43,705 nt of DNA from Clostridium sp. C2-6-12 (GCF_009928485.1 NZ_JAABNP010000044.1:1-43705); one strand, 5' to 3'; numbered from the stretch's first letter, positions 1 through 9,752 are shown. Notes: a model not told the origin generated them from the letters alone. Made by a program: numbers and translations.

Positions 1-76
1 TATTGTATTTCCTAAGGTTGAGAAGCGCAATGTTCATATAACTTAACAGATCGTATATTTTTTGGGGGGGAGAAAT

Positions 77-2314
77 ATGAATAAGCTAAAAAATATTTAT
101 TTAAATAATTTGATTGTTCAATTTTTGTTATCGTATACAGTCGTGTTGATTCTGCCCCTTATAATACTCCTTTGTGGATTTAAAGCTGCTTTTGATGTGA
201 CGGAACAAGATATTAGTGAATCTAATACTACAATGCTTAGCCATAGTAAGAGCTTGCTTGACATTCAATGTAAAGCTATGGAGTCGAAAGCTTTGCAAAT
301 TTCACAAGATGGTAGAATATGTGATTTGGCAGAAAAAAAGAAGGTAGATAGCTCCTTTATGGAAGATGCATCATTAGCAATTGATGAATATTATAATTTA
401 ATGCGCTATCAAGGAGTTAATATTGTAGAAGATTCATATGTTTATATGAACAATTCCAACTATGTTATATATCAAAATGCTTTGTATAAATCAGATGATT
501 TTGAAAATAGCATAAAAAATAGAAATAATATTTCTTTAAATGATTTGAAGGAGATTTGTACTAATAATAAGGTACATATACCATACTATACTAATATTAA
601 TGGAAATCTTCAATATATTAAGCCTTTTTCAACTGAAATAAATGGAGATATAGTAGGTGCAATTGTATTTAATATAAATGAAGCTGAACTGAAAAAGGTC
701 CTTAATTTTCATGGCAAATCCAATGAACGTTCAGTTTTTATTTATAATAATAACAAAGAATTGATTTGGTCAGAAGATTTTGGTAAATATAAAGGGGAAA
801 TAGATACTTTTGATTTGCCTAAAGAAGGACTTATTAACGATAATGGATTATATATAATTACATCTAAATCAAATGTAACTGACTTGTCATTTATAGTAGT
901 AATTCCAGAAAAAATTGCTATGGAAAAATTAAATAAATTAACACTTTTAGTAGGTGTAATAATATTTTTTGCATTAGCGCTAGGTATTGGATTAGCTTTA
1001 TATATGTCTATTATAAAGGGAAAGCCAATTAATGAAATGTTTAACATATATTTGGAAGATAATATCCCTAGAAATTTTAAAAATCTTGGAGGGATAGTAT
1101 CTAAAATTGTTCAGAATAATAGAGAACTTTTAGAAGAAATTGAACTTGACAAACCAATGTTAAAACATGAATTTTTGACTAAACTAGTAAAAGGTGATTT
1201 TGTAAATGATAAGGAAGTAAATATTCTAGCAAAAAAAGTTGGAATTGAAATCAATTGTACAAAATTTAGAGTGGTATCATTTCGTTTATTTTTAAACAAT
1301 GACCTTTATGATGTAGATTCTCAAACATTATCAGAAGTGCAAGTGTTATTCCATTTGATACAAAAGCATATTATGGAAAGAGCAAAAGACACAGTATGGT
1401 TCTATGAACGGGATTATTTAACTACTTTAGCAATATTCCATATTAATGAAGATACTCAAGCAGATAATGTTAAAAGGTTAGTGGAGGAAATACATGAATT
1501 AATGCTAAAGGAATATTCTGTGGATTCAGCATGGGGAATAAGCTGTATATGTAAAAATATTTTAGATATATGGCGTGCATGTGAAGAAGCTAAGGTGGCA
1601 AGTTTAAATTATGAAAAGCAAAGAGTTACAAAATATAGCAAAGAATTAGATGAAAAAGATGAAATTTATTATCCAGAATTATTTCAAGAAAAAATTATTA
1701 ATAGTGTACGAGCAGCTGATATGAATAATATTGATTCTTTAATAGATATACTTGAAAATGAGAATTTTAGTAGGAGAAATATTAGTGGTAATATGATGTT
1801 AGAGCTTCATAACCGAATCATGTCAACAATTTCTTCTAATTTTATTTTGCCAGATGTACTAGAAGATGAGATTAATAAAATAAATGAAATAATTAAGGAA
1901 CAAAATATTAAAAAAGATACATATTTTACACAATTGAAGTTCATATTCCATCATTTATGTAAGGAAATGCAGAAAAAAAAGACAGTTACCCAAAATAAGC
2001 TGATTCAAAAAATCGTTAGTTATATAGATGAACAATATATGAATTCAAATCTAGGACTTGCTTTGATTGCTTCGAAATTTAATATTTCAGAGGGATATGT
2101 ATCAACAATTTTTAAAGGAAGTATGGGGATTAATTTTGCTGACTATGTAGAGAAGGTAAGAATAGACAGTGCGTGTAAGCTTTTAGAAAATTCAAATGAT
2201 ACAATAAATGCTATATCTGAAAAAGTTGGGTACAATAGTGTACAATCTTTCAGGAGAGCATTTAAGAAAGTCAAAGGAATTAGTCCAAAAGAATTAAGAA
2301 ATATTAATAAGTAG
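77..2314 (+). CDS. Membrane-anchored AraC-family transcriptional regulator (YesN-like)
   Basis: A 745-residue one-component regulator. A hydrophobic segment at about residues 10-35 and another at about 285-310 flank a roughly 250-residue presumed extracytoplasmic sensor region. A long cytoplasmic linker follows, then a C-terminal AraC double helix-turn-helix in the last 100 residues (ISEGYVSTIFK and VGYNSVQSFRRAFKK are typical). The ATG at 77 follows a G-rich Shine-Dalgarno (GGGGGGAGA); an in-frame TTG at 62 lies inside that site and is rejected. The family usually sits beside LplB/YtcP-type sugar permeases and family-1 binding proteins, as here. It presumably senses an extracellular sugar or a loaded binding protein and activates the downstream locus. 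A strong hairpin after the stop makes the gene monocistronic. The ligand is unknown. Confidence 0.9.
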   Translation: MNKLKNIYLNNLIVQFLLSYTVVLILPLIILLCGFKAAFDVTEQDISESNTTMLSHSKSLLDIQCKAMESKALQISQDGRICDLAEKKKVDSSFMEDASLAIDEYYNLMRYQGVNIVEDSYVYMNNSNYVIYQNALYKSDDFENSIKNRNNISLNDLKEICTNNKVHIPYYTNINGNLQYIKPFSTEINGDIVGAIVFNINEAELKKVLNFHGKSNERSVFIYNNNKELIWSEDFGKYKGEIDTFDLPKEGLINDNGLYIITSKSNVTDLSFIVVIPEKIAMEKLNKLTLLVGVIIFFALALGIGLALYMSIIKGKPINEMFNIYLEDNIPRNFKNLGGIVSKIVQNNRELLEEIELDKPMLKHEFLTKLVKGDFVNDKEVNILAKKVGIEINCTKFRVVSFRLFLNNDLYDVDSQTLSEVQVLFHLIQKHIMERAKDTVWFYERDYLTTLAIFHINEDTQADNVKRLVEEIHELMLKEYSVDSAWGISCICKNILDIWRACEEAKVASLNYEKQRVTKYSKELDEKDEIYYPELFQEKIINSVRAADMNNIDSLIDILENENFSRRNISGNMMLELHNRIMSTISSNFILPDVLEDEINKINEIIKEQNIKKDTYFTQLKFIFHHLCKEMQKKKTVTQNKLIQKIVSYIDEQYMNSNLGLALIASKFNISEGYVSTIFKGSMGINFADYVEKVRIDSACKLLENSNDTINAISEKVGYNSVQSFRRAFKKVKGISPKELRNINK

Positions 2315-2329
2315 TATAAGAATAAATTA

Positions 2330-2376
2330 AAAATAGAGCTATATATAAGATAAACTTATATATGGCTCTATTTTAA
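2330..2376 (+). terminator. Intrinsic terminator of the AraC-type regulator gene
   Basis: About 20-bp stem: left arm 2330-2349 (AAATAGAGCTATATATAAG), right arm 2355-2374, one G-U pair, loop ATAAA, ending in TTTT. It separates the regulator from the transporter operon. Confidence 0.8.
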
Positions 2377-2714
2377 TGTATAGGTTGTAATATTAATCCT
2401 AGATTATAAATTGTACCTTGTTATGTGCAATATATATCAAGAGTTGGATTTAATGGGAGATATATAAATTAAAAACACCAAAAGGAACAAAATTTCAAAT
2501 GTAAAGGATTGTATCTTTTATTTTAAAATTTGGAATGTTAATATAAGCATGTGAAAAGCGTTTCAATTGGTTCTGTTCACGTTAACAAAAATATACATAA
2601 GTTCTTTATTAAAATTAAGATATTATAACTTAGAGAGGATGATTAGATTTAATTAAACTACATAAGACATGAAGGAAAATAAAATAAATATTAGTATAAG
2701 TAGGAGGTAAAATA
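2377..2714 (+). promoter_or_regulatory. Leader/promoter region of the sugar transporter operon with a catabolite-control-like palindrome
   Basis: A gene-free stretch of about 340 bases. The clearest element is an imperfect palindrome at 2552-2565 (TGAAAAGCGTTTCA). It resembles LacI-family/CcpA cre operators, but its CG is off-centre by one base relative to the classic cre consensus. A second A/T-flanked element, GTTCACGTTAAC, lies at 2575-2586. A TATTAT/TATAAC-like -10 is possible near 2620-2628, but no convincing -35 pairs with it. The ribosome binding site of the first permease (TAGGAGGTAA) is at 2701-2710. I see no small gene here. Confidence 0.45.
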
Positions 2715-3659
2715 ATGGTTCAAGCTACAAAAAATGAAATGGCAGCGAAAAGTATAGAAAGAAATAAAACTTCATTGAAAACAAGAATATACCAGTATAG
2801 GTATTTTTATCTTATGTTTCTTCCGGTATTTATAGCATTCTTAGTATTTAATTATATTCCAATGGTTGGTATTTTAATAGCTTTCTTTGATTGGGGATTA
2901 TTTGGAGTTAATGAGTTTGTCGGATTTGATAATTTTAAAACATTATTTCAAAGTACAGCATTTATAAGGGCATTTGGAAATACGTTATACATTAGTTTAT
3001 TAAACTTAGTGTTAGGTATGATATGTTCTGTAGGACTAGCTTTACTTATTGATGAAGTGAGAGGAAAGCATTTTAAAAAATTAACACAAACTATAATTTA
3101 TATTCCACACTTTCTTTCATGGGTAGTAATAGCATCAGTATTTTCATTAATTTTATCACCACAAGATGGTATTGTTAATGCATTTCTTGGTTTATTTGGT
3201 GTTGATTCAATTTACTTTTTAGCAGACGAGCACTGGTGGACACCAGTATTCTTATTTATTGAACGTTGGAAAGGTACTGGATGGGGAACAATAATCTTTA
3301 TTGCAGCATTATCAGGTGTGGACCCATCTATGCATGAAGCAGCAACTATCGATGGTGCTACTAGATTTCAAAGAGTATTGCATATTACCTTACCAGCAAT
3401 CAGAAATACAATATTAGTTGTATTTATATTAGAATTAGCAAAAGTACTTAATTTATTTGAATCAGTTTGGGTATTACAAAATGCAATGGTTTTAGATAAA
3501 GCTGATGTAATACAAACATATGTATATCGTATAGGTGTTGAAAATTCAGACTATGGATTATCTACAGCAGCAGGTTTATTTAAGTCTGTTATTTCAGTAG
3601 TATTAGTTTTAATTACTAATAAAGTAAGCAAGAAGGTAACAGGGGAGGGAATTATATAA
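2715..3659 (+). CDS. Sugar ABC transporter permease (LplB-like, CUT1 type)
   Basis: A 314-residue integral membrane protein with about six transmembrane segments. The binding-protein-dependent permease EAA loop is at about residues 208-232 (EAATIDGATRFQRVLHITLP), the site that docks the ATPase. The family (COG4209, LplB/YtcP group) imports oligosaccharides together with a second permease and a lipoprotein. The ATG has a perfect AGGAGG Shine-Dalgarno. Its stop overlaps the start of the next permease by one base (TAATG), so the two are translationally coupled. No ATP-binding subunit follows; a shared MsmX-like ATPase is inferred. The substrate is not visible from this gene, but the GH43 neighbours suggest xylan, arabinan or pectin side-chain oligosaccharides. 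Confidence 0.92.
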   Translation: MVQATKNEMAAKSIERNKTSLKTRIYQYRYFYLMFLPVFIAFLVFNYIPMVGILIAFFDWGLFGVNEFVGFDNFKTLFQSTAFIRAFGNTLYISLLNLVLGMICSVGLALLIDEVRGKHFKKLTQTIIYIPHFLSWVVIASVFSLILSPQDGIVNAFLGLFGVDSIYFLADEHWWTPVFLFIERWKGTGWGTIIFIAALSGVDPSMHEAATIDGATRFQRVLHITLPAIRNTILVVFILELAKVLNLFESVWVLQNAMVLDKADVIQTYVYRIGVENSDYGLSTAAGLFKSVISVVLVLITNKVSKKVTGEGII

Positions 3660-4525
3660 TGAATGAAAAGTTTTCTTTTAAAAAGGGTCATAGATCAAGA
3701 GCAATATTTTTAATTTTTGCATATACATTCTTAGTGATTTTTATGCTTGCTATGATCATTCCTGTATTAAAAGTATTTGTAGATTCTGTTGATCCATCTG
3801 CGTCAGCTCAAATGCGTATATGGCCTAAACAATTCGATTTTGGTGCATATGAACAAATATTAAGCAGACAAGATCTTTTTAAACCATTTATTATATCATT
3901 AGTTACAACAATTATAGGGACAGCAGTAGGTTTATTATTAACAACCTTAGCAGCATATGTTATTATTCAAAAAAATATGCCTGGAAATAGATTCTTTGTA
4001 AATATGATATTATTTACAATGTTATTTAATGGAGGATTAATTCCAACATATTTAACAGTATCTTATTTAGGATTAATGAATAACTTTATAGCGGTAATTA
4101 TACCAGTAACATTAACAGCATATAATATCATTTTAATGAAGAGTTTCTTCCAAACAATTCCTCAAGCACTTTATGAAGCAGCAGAATTAGATGGATGTAC
4201 GCCAATAGGAATCTTTTGGAGAATAGTACTTCCTTTATCAAAACCAGCTTTAGCATCTATTGGATTATTTATTGCAGTTGCAATGTGGAATGATTTTATG
4301 CATTTCCAATTATATATTCAAGATCCTATGTTGCAAAACTTTCAATTAAAAGTAAGACAATTGGTATTAATGGATCAAGCGGTAGGAACATCTCAATCTC
4401 TAGTTTCAGGTGACATGCTTAAGAGTGCTGTTATTATTGTTGTAATGGCTCCATTTTTAGCAGTATATCCATTCATTCAAAAGTATTTCCAAAAGGGAGT
4501 AACACTTGGAGGAGTAAAAGAATAA
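3659..4525 (+). CDS. Sugar ABC transporter permease (YtcP-like, MalG side)
   Basis: A 288-residue partner permease with about six membrane spans and an EAA motif at about residues 173-197 (EAAELDGCTPIGIFWRIVLP), typical of MalG-side carbohydrate permeases (COG0395). Residues 110-160 form the conserved hydrophobic core, with the NGGLIPTYL segment characteristic of the YtcP group. It starts on the A of the preceding stop codon, so one-to-one stoichiometry by translational coupling is likely. A gap of 154 bases separates it from the binding-protein gene. That gap has no clear terminator and probably belongs to the same transcript. Confidence 0.92.
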   Translation: MNEKFSFKKGHRSRAIFLIFAYTFLVIFMLAMIIPVLKVFVDSVDPSASAQMRIWPKQFDFGAYEQILSRQDLFKPFIISLVTTIIGTAVGLLLTTLAAYVIIQKNMPGNRFFVNMILFTMLFNGGLIPTYLTVSYLGLMNNFIAVIIPVTLTAYNIILMKSFFQTIPQALYEAAELDGCTPIGIFWRIVLPLSKPALASIGLFIAVAMWNDFMHFQLYIQDPMLQNFQLKVRQLVLMDQAVGTSQSLVSGDMLKSAVIIVVMAPFLAVYPFIQKYFQKGVTLGGVKE

Positions 4526-4679
4526 TATATTGATTTTACTCATTGATATATTGTAATAAAGAATATTAATTTAATTTTAAATTGCTGAATAAATTCAAAT
4601 AAAAACATAAATAATTACAAATTTGAATTTAAATATTACAAAAAGACTAGATAGTGCAATGCACAAGAGGAGGATATTA

Positions 4680-6134
4680 ATGAAAAAAAGAGCAGGAGTA
4701 TTAGTGGCTTTGGGGTTAGCTACTGTAATGACAATGACAACATTAGTTGGATGTGGCAATAAAGGTGGTTCCACTGCAGTGAGTGCAAAAGATGCTGCTA
4801 AACCAGATAAGATTTCATGGTATATTAATGTAGGTCTTAACTCAGAACAAAAATATGAAGAATGGAAAGATGAATACAAAAAGAAAACAGGTATTGAATT
4901 GGATTATACTCCAATGAATAATAATGATTATAAACAAAATCTTGAACTTGCCTTTGCAAGTAAAAAAGCACCAGACGTACTTAACTTAGCTGGTGCAGAT
5001 GATCTTCCACGTTATGCATCTCAAGGTGCATTAGCTGATTTAACAGAGTTAGTAAAAGCATCAGGATTAATTACTGATGAAAATAAAGCGGTTTGGGATG
5101 GAGTAACGATTAATGGAAAGATATATGGGGTACCATGGGAAGCCAATACAGGTACTGTAACATATGTACGTAAAGATTGGTTGGATAAGCTTGGTTTAAA
5201 GGTACCAACTAATTATGATGAGTATATTAAGATGTTAAAAGCATTTAAAACACTTCCAGAATGTAAAGTGCCTTTCACTGGAGCTAAATTATTTGAAGAT
5301 GGAGCTGTTACTTATTTAAAAGACTTTTACCAAGATGCTACTCCAGAATTCACTAAGGTAGGAGACAAGTGGGTAGATGGTCTAGCTCAAGATAATACTA
5401 AAGCTGCACTTCAAAGAATGAAGGATGCATATGCAGATGGATTAATTGATCAAGAAATTATCACAAATACTACATCAGCTGCTCGTGATAAATGGTATGC
5501 AGGAGGAGTTGGAGTATTCAATTATTGGGCAGGTACATGGAATCAATCTCTAGAAGATAGATTAAAAGCTAATGTTCCTACTGCGCAAGTAGTAGCACTT
5601 CCTGCTATAAAAGAACTTAAATATAATATTCGTGTCCCAGCTGTTACTTGTATTTCAAAGGATTGTAAAAATATTCCGGGCGTATTTAAATACTTCATAC
5701 AATATATGCATGATGGTGGAGAAGGACAAGTGTTATTTGAAAATGGAGTTGAAGGTGTTCACTGGAAACAAGATGGAGATCATGCAACAATGCTTCCAAA
5801 TCCACAAAATCCAAAAGAAGCACTTCCAGGTGCATTTAATCCAGCATATGCTCGTTTAACACCAATGAAAGATAAGACTAAGAGTGTAGTGTATGATGAA
5901 AGAGTAACTAAGAGTTTAGAGTTATTAAAAAAATATGGTGAGCAACAAATTCCTCAACCTACATCTAAGAAATTAACTAAAATTAATGGTGACTTAACAA
6001 AATTAAAAGCAAAAACTATAGCTGCAATTGTTATGGGGAAAACATCTATTGATGAAGGATTAAAGACTTACGCAAGTGAATCTAAGAATTTAGGTATTGA
6101 TGAAGTACTAAAAGAAATGAATGAGGCTAAGTAA
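4680..6134 (+). CDS. Extracellular solute-binding lipoprotein of sugar ABC importer, copy 1
   Basis: 484 residues. The N-terminus is a lipoprotein signal: basic MKKR, a hydrophobic core, and the lipobox LVGC with the lipidated Cys at residue 25. The mature part is a family-1 sugar-binding protein (COG1653, LplA-like), with repeated W/Y-rich segments expected for a sugar cleft. The ATG at 4680 is chosen because an AAGAGGAGGA site ends seven bases upstream and the signal peptide then begins correctly; an in-frame ATG at 4623 would add 19 residues that spoil the signal. It is strongly similar to the next gene along its whole length (for example NNDYKQNLELAFASKKAPDV is shared), which indicates tandem duplication. 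It delivers sugar to the two permeases upstream. Confidence 0.93.
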   Translation: MKKRAGVLVALGLATVMTMTTLVGCGNKGGSTAVSAKDAAKPDKISWYINVGLNSEQKYEEWKDEYKKKTGIELDYTPMNNNDYKQNLELAFASKKAPDVLNLAGADDLPRYASQGALADLTELVKASGLITDENKAVWDGVTINGKIYGVPWEANTGTVTYVRKDWLDKLGLKVPTNYDEYIKMLKAFKTLPECKVPFTGAKLFEDGAVTYLKDFYQDATPEFTKVGDKWVDGLAQDNTKAALQRMKDAYADGLIDQEIITNTTSAARDKWYAGGVGVFNYWAGTWNQSLEDRLKANVPTAQVVALPAIKELKYNIRVPAVTCISKDCKNIPGVFKYFIQYMHDGGEGQVLFENGVEGVHWKQDGDHATMLPNPQNPKEALPGAFNPAYARLTPMKDKTKSVVYDERVTKSLELLKKYGEQQIPQPTSKKLTKINGDLTKLKAKTIAAIVMGKTSIDEGLKTYASESKNLGIDEVLKEMNEAK

Positions 6135-6511
6135 CAATAATCAAGTGTAATTAAAATATTAAGATCTATATAAGTTGGTCTGTTAGGTGTTTATACAATA
6201 TATACCTAATGGACTAGCTATTAGTAAAATATAATTATTGTAAAGCAAAATGATTTTTTAAATTAAATTTTAGGGATATTTTTTTACAGAATATGAAAAC
6301 GATACACGTGTTTTGTGATCTTATACGAAGCTTAGTTTTTACTATTAAGGTTACCAAAGCAAATAAAATTAAAACAAGGATAAATGAATTAGTATTAGCA
6401 AAGATTTAGCATTATAATTGTTAAAATTAATTATACAAATTAAAACTTAATTTGTAATTAACTATCAAATAAATATAATATATTGTGAATAGCACAAAAG
6501 GGAGGATATTT
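6135..6511 (+). promoter_or_regulatory. Gap between duplicated binding-protein genes: long hairpin and possible second promoter/operator
   Basis: This 377-base gap holds no gene. At 6173-6219 a roughly 16-bp stem (with G-U pairs) encloses a 15-base loop, but no T-run follows, so it looks more like an RNA-processing or stabilising hairpin than a full terminator. Further on, TGAAAACGATAC begins at 6294 and runs into the palindrome ACACGTGT (6304-6311), resembling a LacI/CcpA-type operator. Separate control or differential stability of the second binding-protein gene is plausible. Confidence 0.4.
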
Positions 6512-7975
6512 ATGAAAAAAAGAGTTAAAATCCTTGTTGCTTTGGGAGTAGCAACAGTAATGTCAATGTCAGCGCTTGCAGGATGTGCAGCAAAGAGTTC
6601 AGGAAGTTCAGCAGCACAAAGCAGCAAAGAGGTAAAAAAACCTGACAAGATCATGTGGTATATTAATGTTGGTCTTAGTGCTCAGCAGAAATATGAGGAG
6701 TGGAAGGCTGATTTTACTAAGAAAACAGGTATTGAACTAGATTTTACGCCAATGAATAATAATGATTATAAACAGAATCTTGAACTTGCTTTTGCAAGTA
6801 AAAAGGCACCAGATGTATTTAATTTAGCTGGAGAAGATGAACTTCCACGTTATGCATCGCAAGGAGCACTAGCAGATTTAACTGATTTAGTAAAGAATTC
6901 AGGATTAATTACTGATGAAAATAAAGCGGCTTGGGATAGTGTTACTATAGATGGAAAGATATATGGTGTACCATTTGAATTAAATCAAGGTACTGTTACG
7001 TATGTACGTAAAGACTGGTTAGACAAGCTTGGCTTAAAAATTCCAACAACATACGATGAATATATTAATATGCTAAAAGCATTTAAAACACTTCCAGAAT
7101 GTAAAATTCCTGTAACTGGAGCTAAGTTATATGAAGATATGGCTGTAACATATTTAAAAGACTTTTATCAAGATGCAACTCCAGAATTCACTAAGGTAGA
7201 TGGGAAATGGGTAGATGGTTTATCACAACCAAATATGAAAGCTGCATTAAAAAGATTACAAGATGCATATAGTGAAGGTTTGCTTGATCAAGAAGTTGTA
7301 ACTAACACTACGTCTACTTGCCGTGATAAATGGTTCTCAGGTAGTGTTGGAGCATTTAATTATTGGGGAGCAAATTGGGCACCTCAACTTGATGATAGAG
7401 TAAAAACTAATGTTCCAACAGCGGAAATAGTAGCAATTCCACCAATAAAAGAATCAAAAAATTATTTACTTAGAGTTCCTGCAGTTACTTGTATTTCAAA
7501 GGAATGTAAGAATGTTGAAGGTGTATTCAAATACTTTGTGCAATATATGCATGATGGAGGAGAAGGGCAAATGTTATTCCAATATGGAGCAGAAGGTGTT
7601 CATTGGAAACAAGATGGAGATCATGTAACTATGCTTGCAAATCCTGAAAATCCAAAGGAAGTACTTCAAAAATCATTTTATGCACCATATGGAGCTATAA
7701 CTCCTTTAAAAGAGAAAACTAAGAATATAATAGTAGATAAAAGAGTTACTGCAGCCAATGAAATATTGGCAAAATATGGAGTTCAATCATTAACTAGACC
7801 AGTATCTAAGAAATTAGCAAAAATTAATGGAGATTTAACAAAATTAAAAGCAAAGAGTATAGCTTCAATTGTTATGGGAAAAACAAGTGTGGACGAAGGC
7901 TTAAAAGCTTATGAAAGTGAGGCAAAAAATTTAGGAATCGATGAAGTAATTAAAGAAATGAATGGAAGCAAGTAG
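6512..7975 (+). CDS. Extracellular solute-binding lipoprotein of sugar ABC importer, copy 2
   Basis: 487 residues; a close paralogue of the preceding gene with the same layout. Signal peptide MKKRVKILVALGV, lipobox LAGC with Cys25, then a family-1 sugar-binding fold. The ATG at 6512 sits six bases after GGGAGGA; an in-frame GTG at 6485 lacks a ribosome binding site and would extend before the signal peptide. Differences from copy 1 cluster in possible ligand-contact segments (for example FELNQGTV in place of WEANTGTV, and NYWGANWAPQ in place of NYWAGTWNQS), so the copies may bind different oligosaccharides. A strong hairpin follows the stop, which could raise the amount of this message relative to the downstream enzymes. 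Confidence 0.93.
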   Translation: MKKRVKILVALGVATVMSMSALAGCAAKSSGSSAAQSSKEVKKPDKIMWYINVGLSAQQKYEEWKADFTKKTGIELDFTPMNNNDYKQNLELAFASKKAPDVFNLAGEDELPRYASQGALADLTDLVKNSGLITDENKAAWDSVTIDGKIYGVPFELNQGTVTYVRKDWLDKLGLKIPTTYDEYINMLKAFKTLPECKIPVTGAKLYEDMAVTYLKDFYQDATPEFTKVDGKWVDGLSQPNMKAALKRLQDAYSEGLLDQEVVTNTTSTCRDKWFSGSVGAFNYWGANWAPQLDDRVKTNVPTAEIVAIPPIKESKNYLLRVPAVTCISKECKNVEGVFKYFVQYMHDGGEGQMLFQYGAEGVHWKQDGDHVTMLANPENPKEVLQKSFYAPYGAITPLKEKTKNIIVDKRVTAANEILAKYGVQSLTRPVSKKLAKINGDLTKLKAKSIASIVMGKTSVDEGLKAYESEAKNLGIDEVIKEMNGSK

Positions 7976-7992
7976 TAAGCATCCATAGAAAA

Positions 7993-8033
7993 GGGAAAGC
8001 GATAAGTATAGATGTGTGCTTATCGTATTTCCC
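7993..8033 (+). terminator. Strong hairpin after binding-protein copy 2 (weak terminator or mRNA-stabilising element)
   Basis: Left arm 7993-8006 (GGGAAAGCGATAAG) pairs with right arm 8019-8033 (CTTATCGTATTTCCC), 14 pairs with one bulged A and a 12-base loop. Only a poor T-tract (TATTGT) follows, so partial termination or 3'-end protection is more likely than full termination. Confidence 0.55.
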
Positions 8034-8186
8034 TATTGTAGTTGCATAGAATTGATAGTTAAGATATGAAAATTTACTTTTGCTCTTAATTATTAACTTT
8101 CAATGCTCCACTGAAAAATAACAAATCTATAATTACAATAATAAAAAGCATCATAGATCTTTAGATGTTACATTTTAGGAGGAAAT

Positions 8187-9752
8187 ATGAATAAAGATAT
8201 TTTATGGAAAGCTGATTTAGGAAATGGAATGTATAAAAATCCAATATTACATACAGATTATTCTGATCCAGATGTTATAAGAGTTAATGATACCTTTTAT
8301 ATGACTGCATCAAGCTTTAATTATATTCCTGGTCTGCCAATTTTAACTTCAAAGGATTTAGTAAATTGGTCTCTTGTAAATTATGCAGTAAAAGAAATAC
8401 CTTATGACGATTATAAAAGACCAGCTCATGGAAGAGGTATATGGGCACCTAGTATAAGATATCATGATAATAAATTTTGGATATTTGTAGGAATGCCTGA
8501 TGAAGGGATATTTATGACAAATGCAGAAGATCCGTTGGGAGAATGGTCGCCATTAACTTGCATATGGGAAGGCAAAGGATTTATAGATCCATGTCCTTTA
8601 TGGGATGAAGATGGAAGAGCATATATAGTTCATGCATATGCTAAAAGCAGAATAGGTTTTAAAAGTAAGCTTGGAGTTTTTGAAATGAGTCCTGATGGAA
8701 AAAAAGCTATTAGTAAAGATAAGTTTATATTTGATGGAACTGAAACACAGCCAACTATAGAAGGTCCTAAGATTTATAAGAGAAATGGAATGTACTACAT
8801 TCTTGCTCCAGCTGGTGGTGTTGCTGTAGGATGGCAGACTGCATTAAGAAGTAAAAATATTTACGGGCCATATGAAGAAAAAATTGTTATGCATCAAGGG
8901 GATACGGAGATAAATGGACCACATCAAGGTGGTTTAGTAGATACGTTGTCTGGAGAAGAATGGTTTATTCATTTTCAAGATAAACGTGTATACGGAAGAA
9001 TTTGTCACTTGCAACCAGTAAAATGGGAAAGTGGATGGCCTATCATTGGAATAGATAATAATGGAGATGGCATAGGCGAACCTGTTACAATCTTCAAAAA
9101 GCCTGATGGATGTTCTATAGTTGAACCATGTGAACCTGACACTAGTGATGATTTTACAAGTGAATCTTTGAAGCTTCAATGGCAGTGGATGGCAAATTCA
9201 CAACATGAATTTTATTCATTAAATGATAAGCCAGGAAATTTACGTTTATATAATTTAAATACTACAGGTGAGGAAAAAGCTGTTATTTGGAATAGTGCTA
9301 ATGTATTGACTCAAAAGGTGGTATGCCCTGAATTTGTTGCGGAAACAAAAATGGATTTTTCCAATTTATCAGTTGACGCAAGGGCTGGAATGGTGATTGT
9401 TGGGGGAGAATATGCGAGTATGTGTGTAGAACGTACACAACAAGAAATAAATATAATATGCCTTGAATCAGTTGGAGAAGATAAAAAGCAATTTGAAAAT
9501 ATAATTGAGAGAATACCTTGCGTAAATAACAGTGAAATTTATTTTAGAATGGAATTTAATAGTGATAGAAAATGTACATTCTATTATAGTATAGACGGAG
9601 ATAACTGGAACAAGGCAGAGAAGGATTTTTTACCCCAAAAGGGAACTTGGGTTGGAGCCAAAATAGGGATTTTTGCTGTTGCAGATGGAATGGAACAGAA
9701 AAATGGTTATGTTAATTTTTCTTATTTTAAGGTTAGTAAAATAGATAAATAA
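8187..9752 (+). CDS. GH43 glycosidase (beta-xylosidase / alpha-L-arabinofuranosidase type), cytosolic
   Basis: 521 residues. The N-terminal five-bladed propeller of glycoside hydrolase family 43 carries all three acidic residues: D27 (SDPDVIR, base), D134 (FIDPCPLWD, pKa modulator) and E192 (IEGPKIY, acid). Residues from about 320 form a C-terminal beta-sandwich typical of the XynB-like GH43 subfamilies. There is no signal peptide, so it acts inside the cell on imported oligosaccharides, releasing terminal xylose or arabinose. The start has a clean AGGAGG. It is followed after 45 bases by a second GH43 gene with a different N-terminus. Xylosidase versus arabinofuranosidase specificity cannot be separated from sequence alone. 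Confidence 0.9.
   Translation: MNKDILWKADLGNGMYKNPILHTDYSDPDVIRVNDTFYMTASSFNYIPGLPILTSKDLVNWSLVNYAVKEIPYDDYKRPAHGRGIWAPSIRYHDNKFWIFVGMPDEGIFMTNAEDPLGEWSPLTCIWEGKGFIDPCPLWDEDGRAYIVHAYAKSRIGFKSKLGVFEMSPDGKKAISKDKFIFDGTETQPTIEGPKIYKRNGMYYILAPAGGVAVGWQTALRSKNIYGPYEEKIVMHQGDTEINGPHQGGLVDTLSGEEWFIHFQDKRVYGRICHLQPVKWESGWPIIGIDNNGDGIGEPVTIFKKPDGCSIVEPCEPDTSDDFTSESLKLQWQWMANSQHEFYSLNDKPGNLRLYNLNTTGEEKAVIWNSANVLTQKVVCPEFVAETKMDFSNLSVDARAGMVIVGGEYASMCVERTQQEINIICLESVGEDKKQFENIIERIPCVNNSEIYFRMEFNSDRKCTFYYSIDGDNWNKAEKDFLPQKGTWVGAKIGIFAVADGMEQKNGYVNFSYFKVSKIDK

Noticed and set aside
742..1299. Antisense frames of 62 and 101 codons inside the AraC-type gene
   Set aside because: They lack ribosome binding sites, mirror the sense codons of a strong gene, and resemble no protein family.
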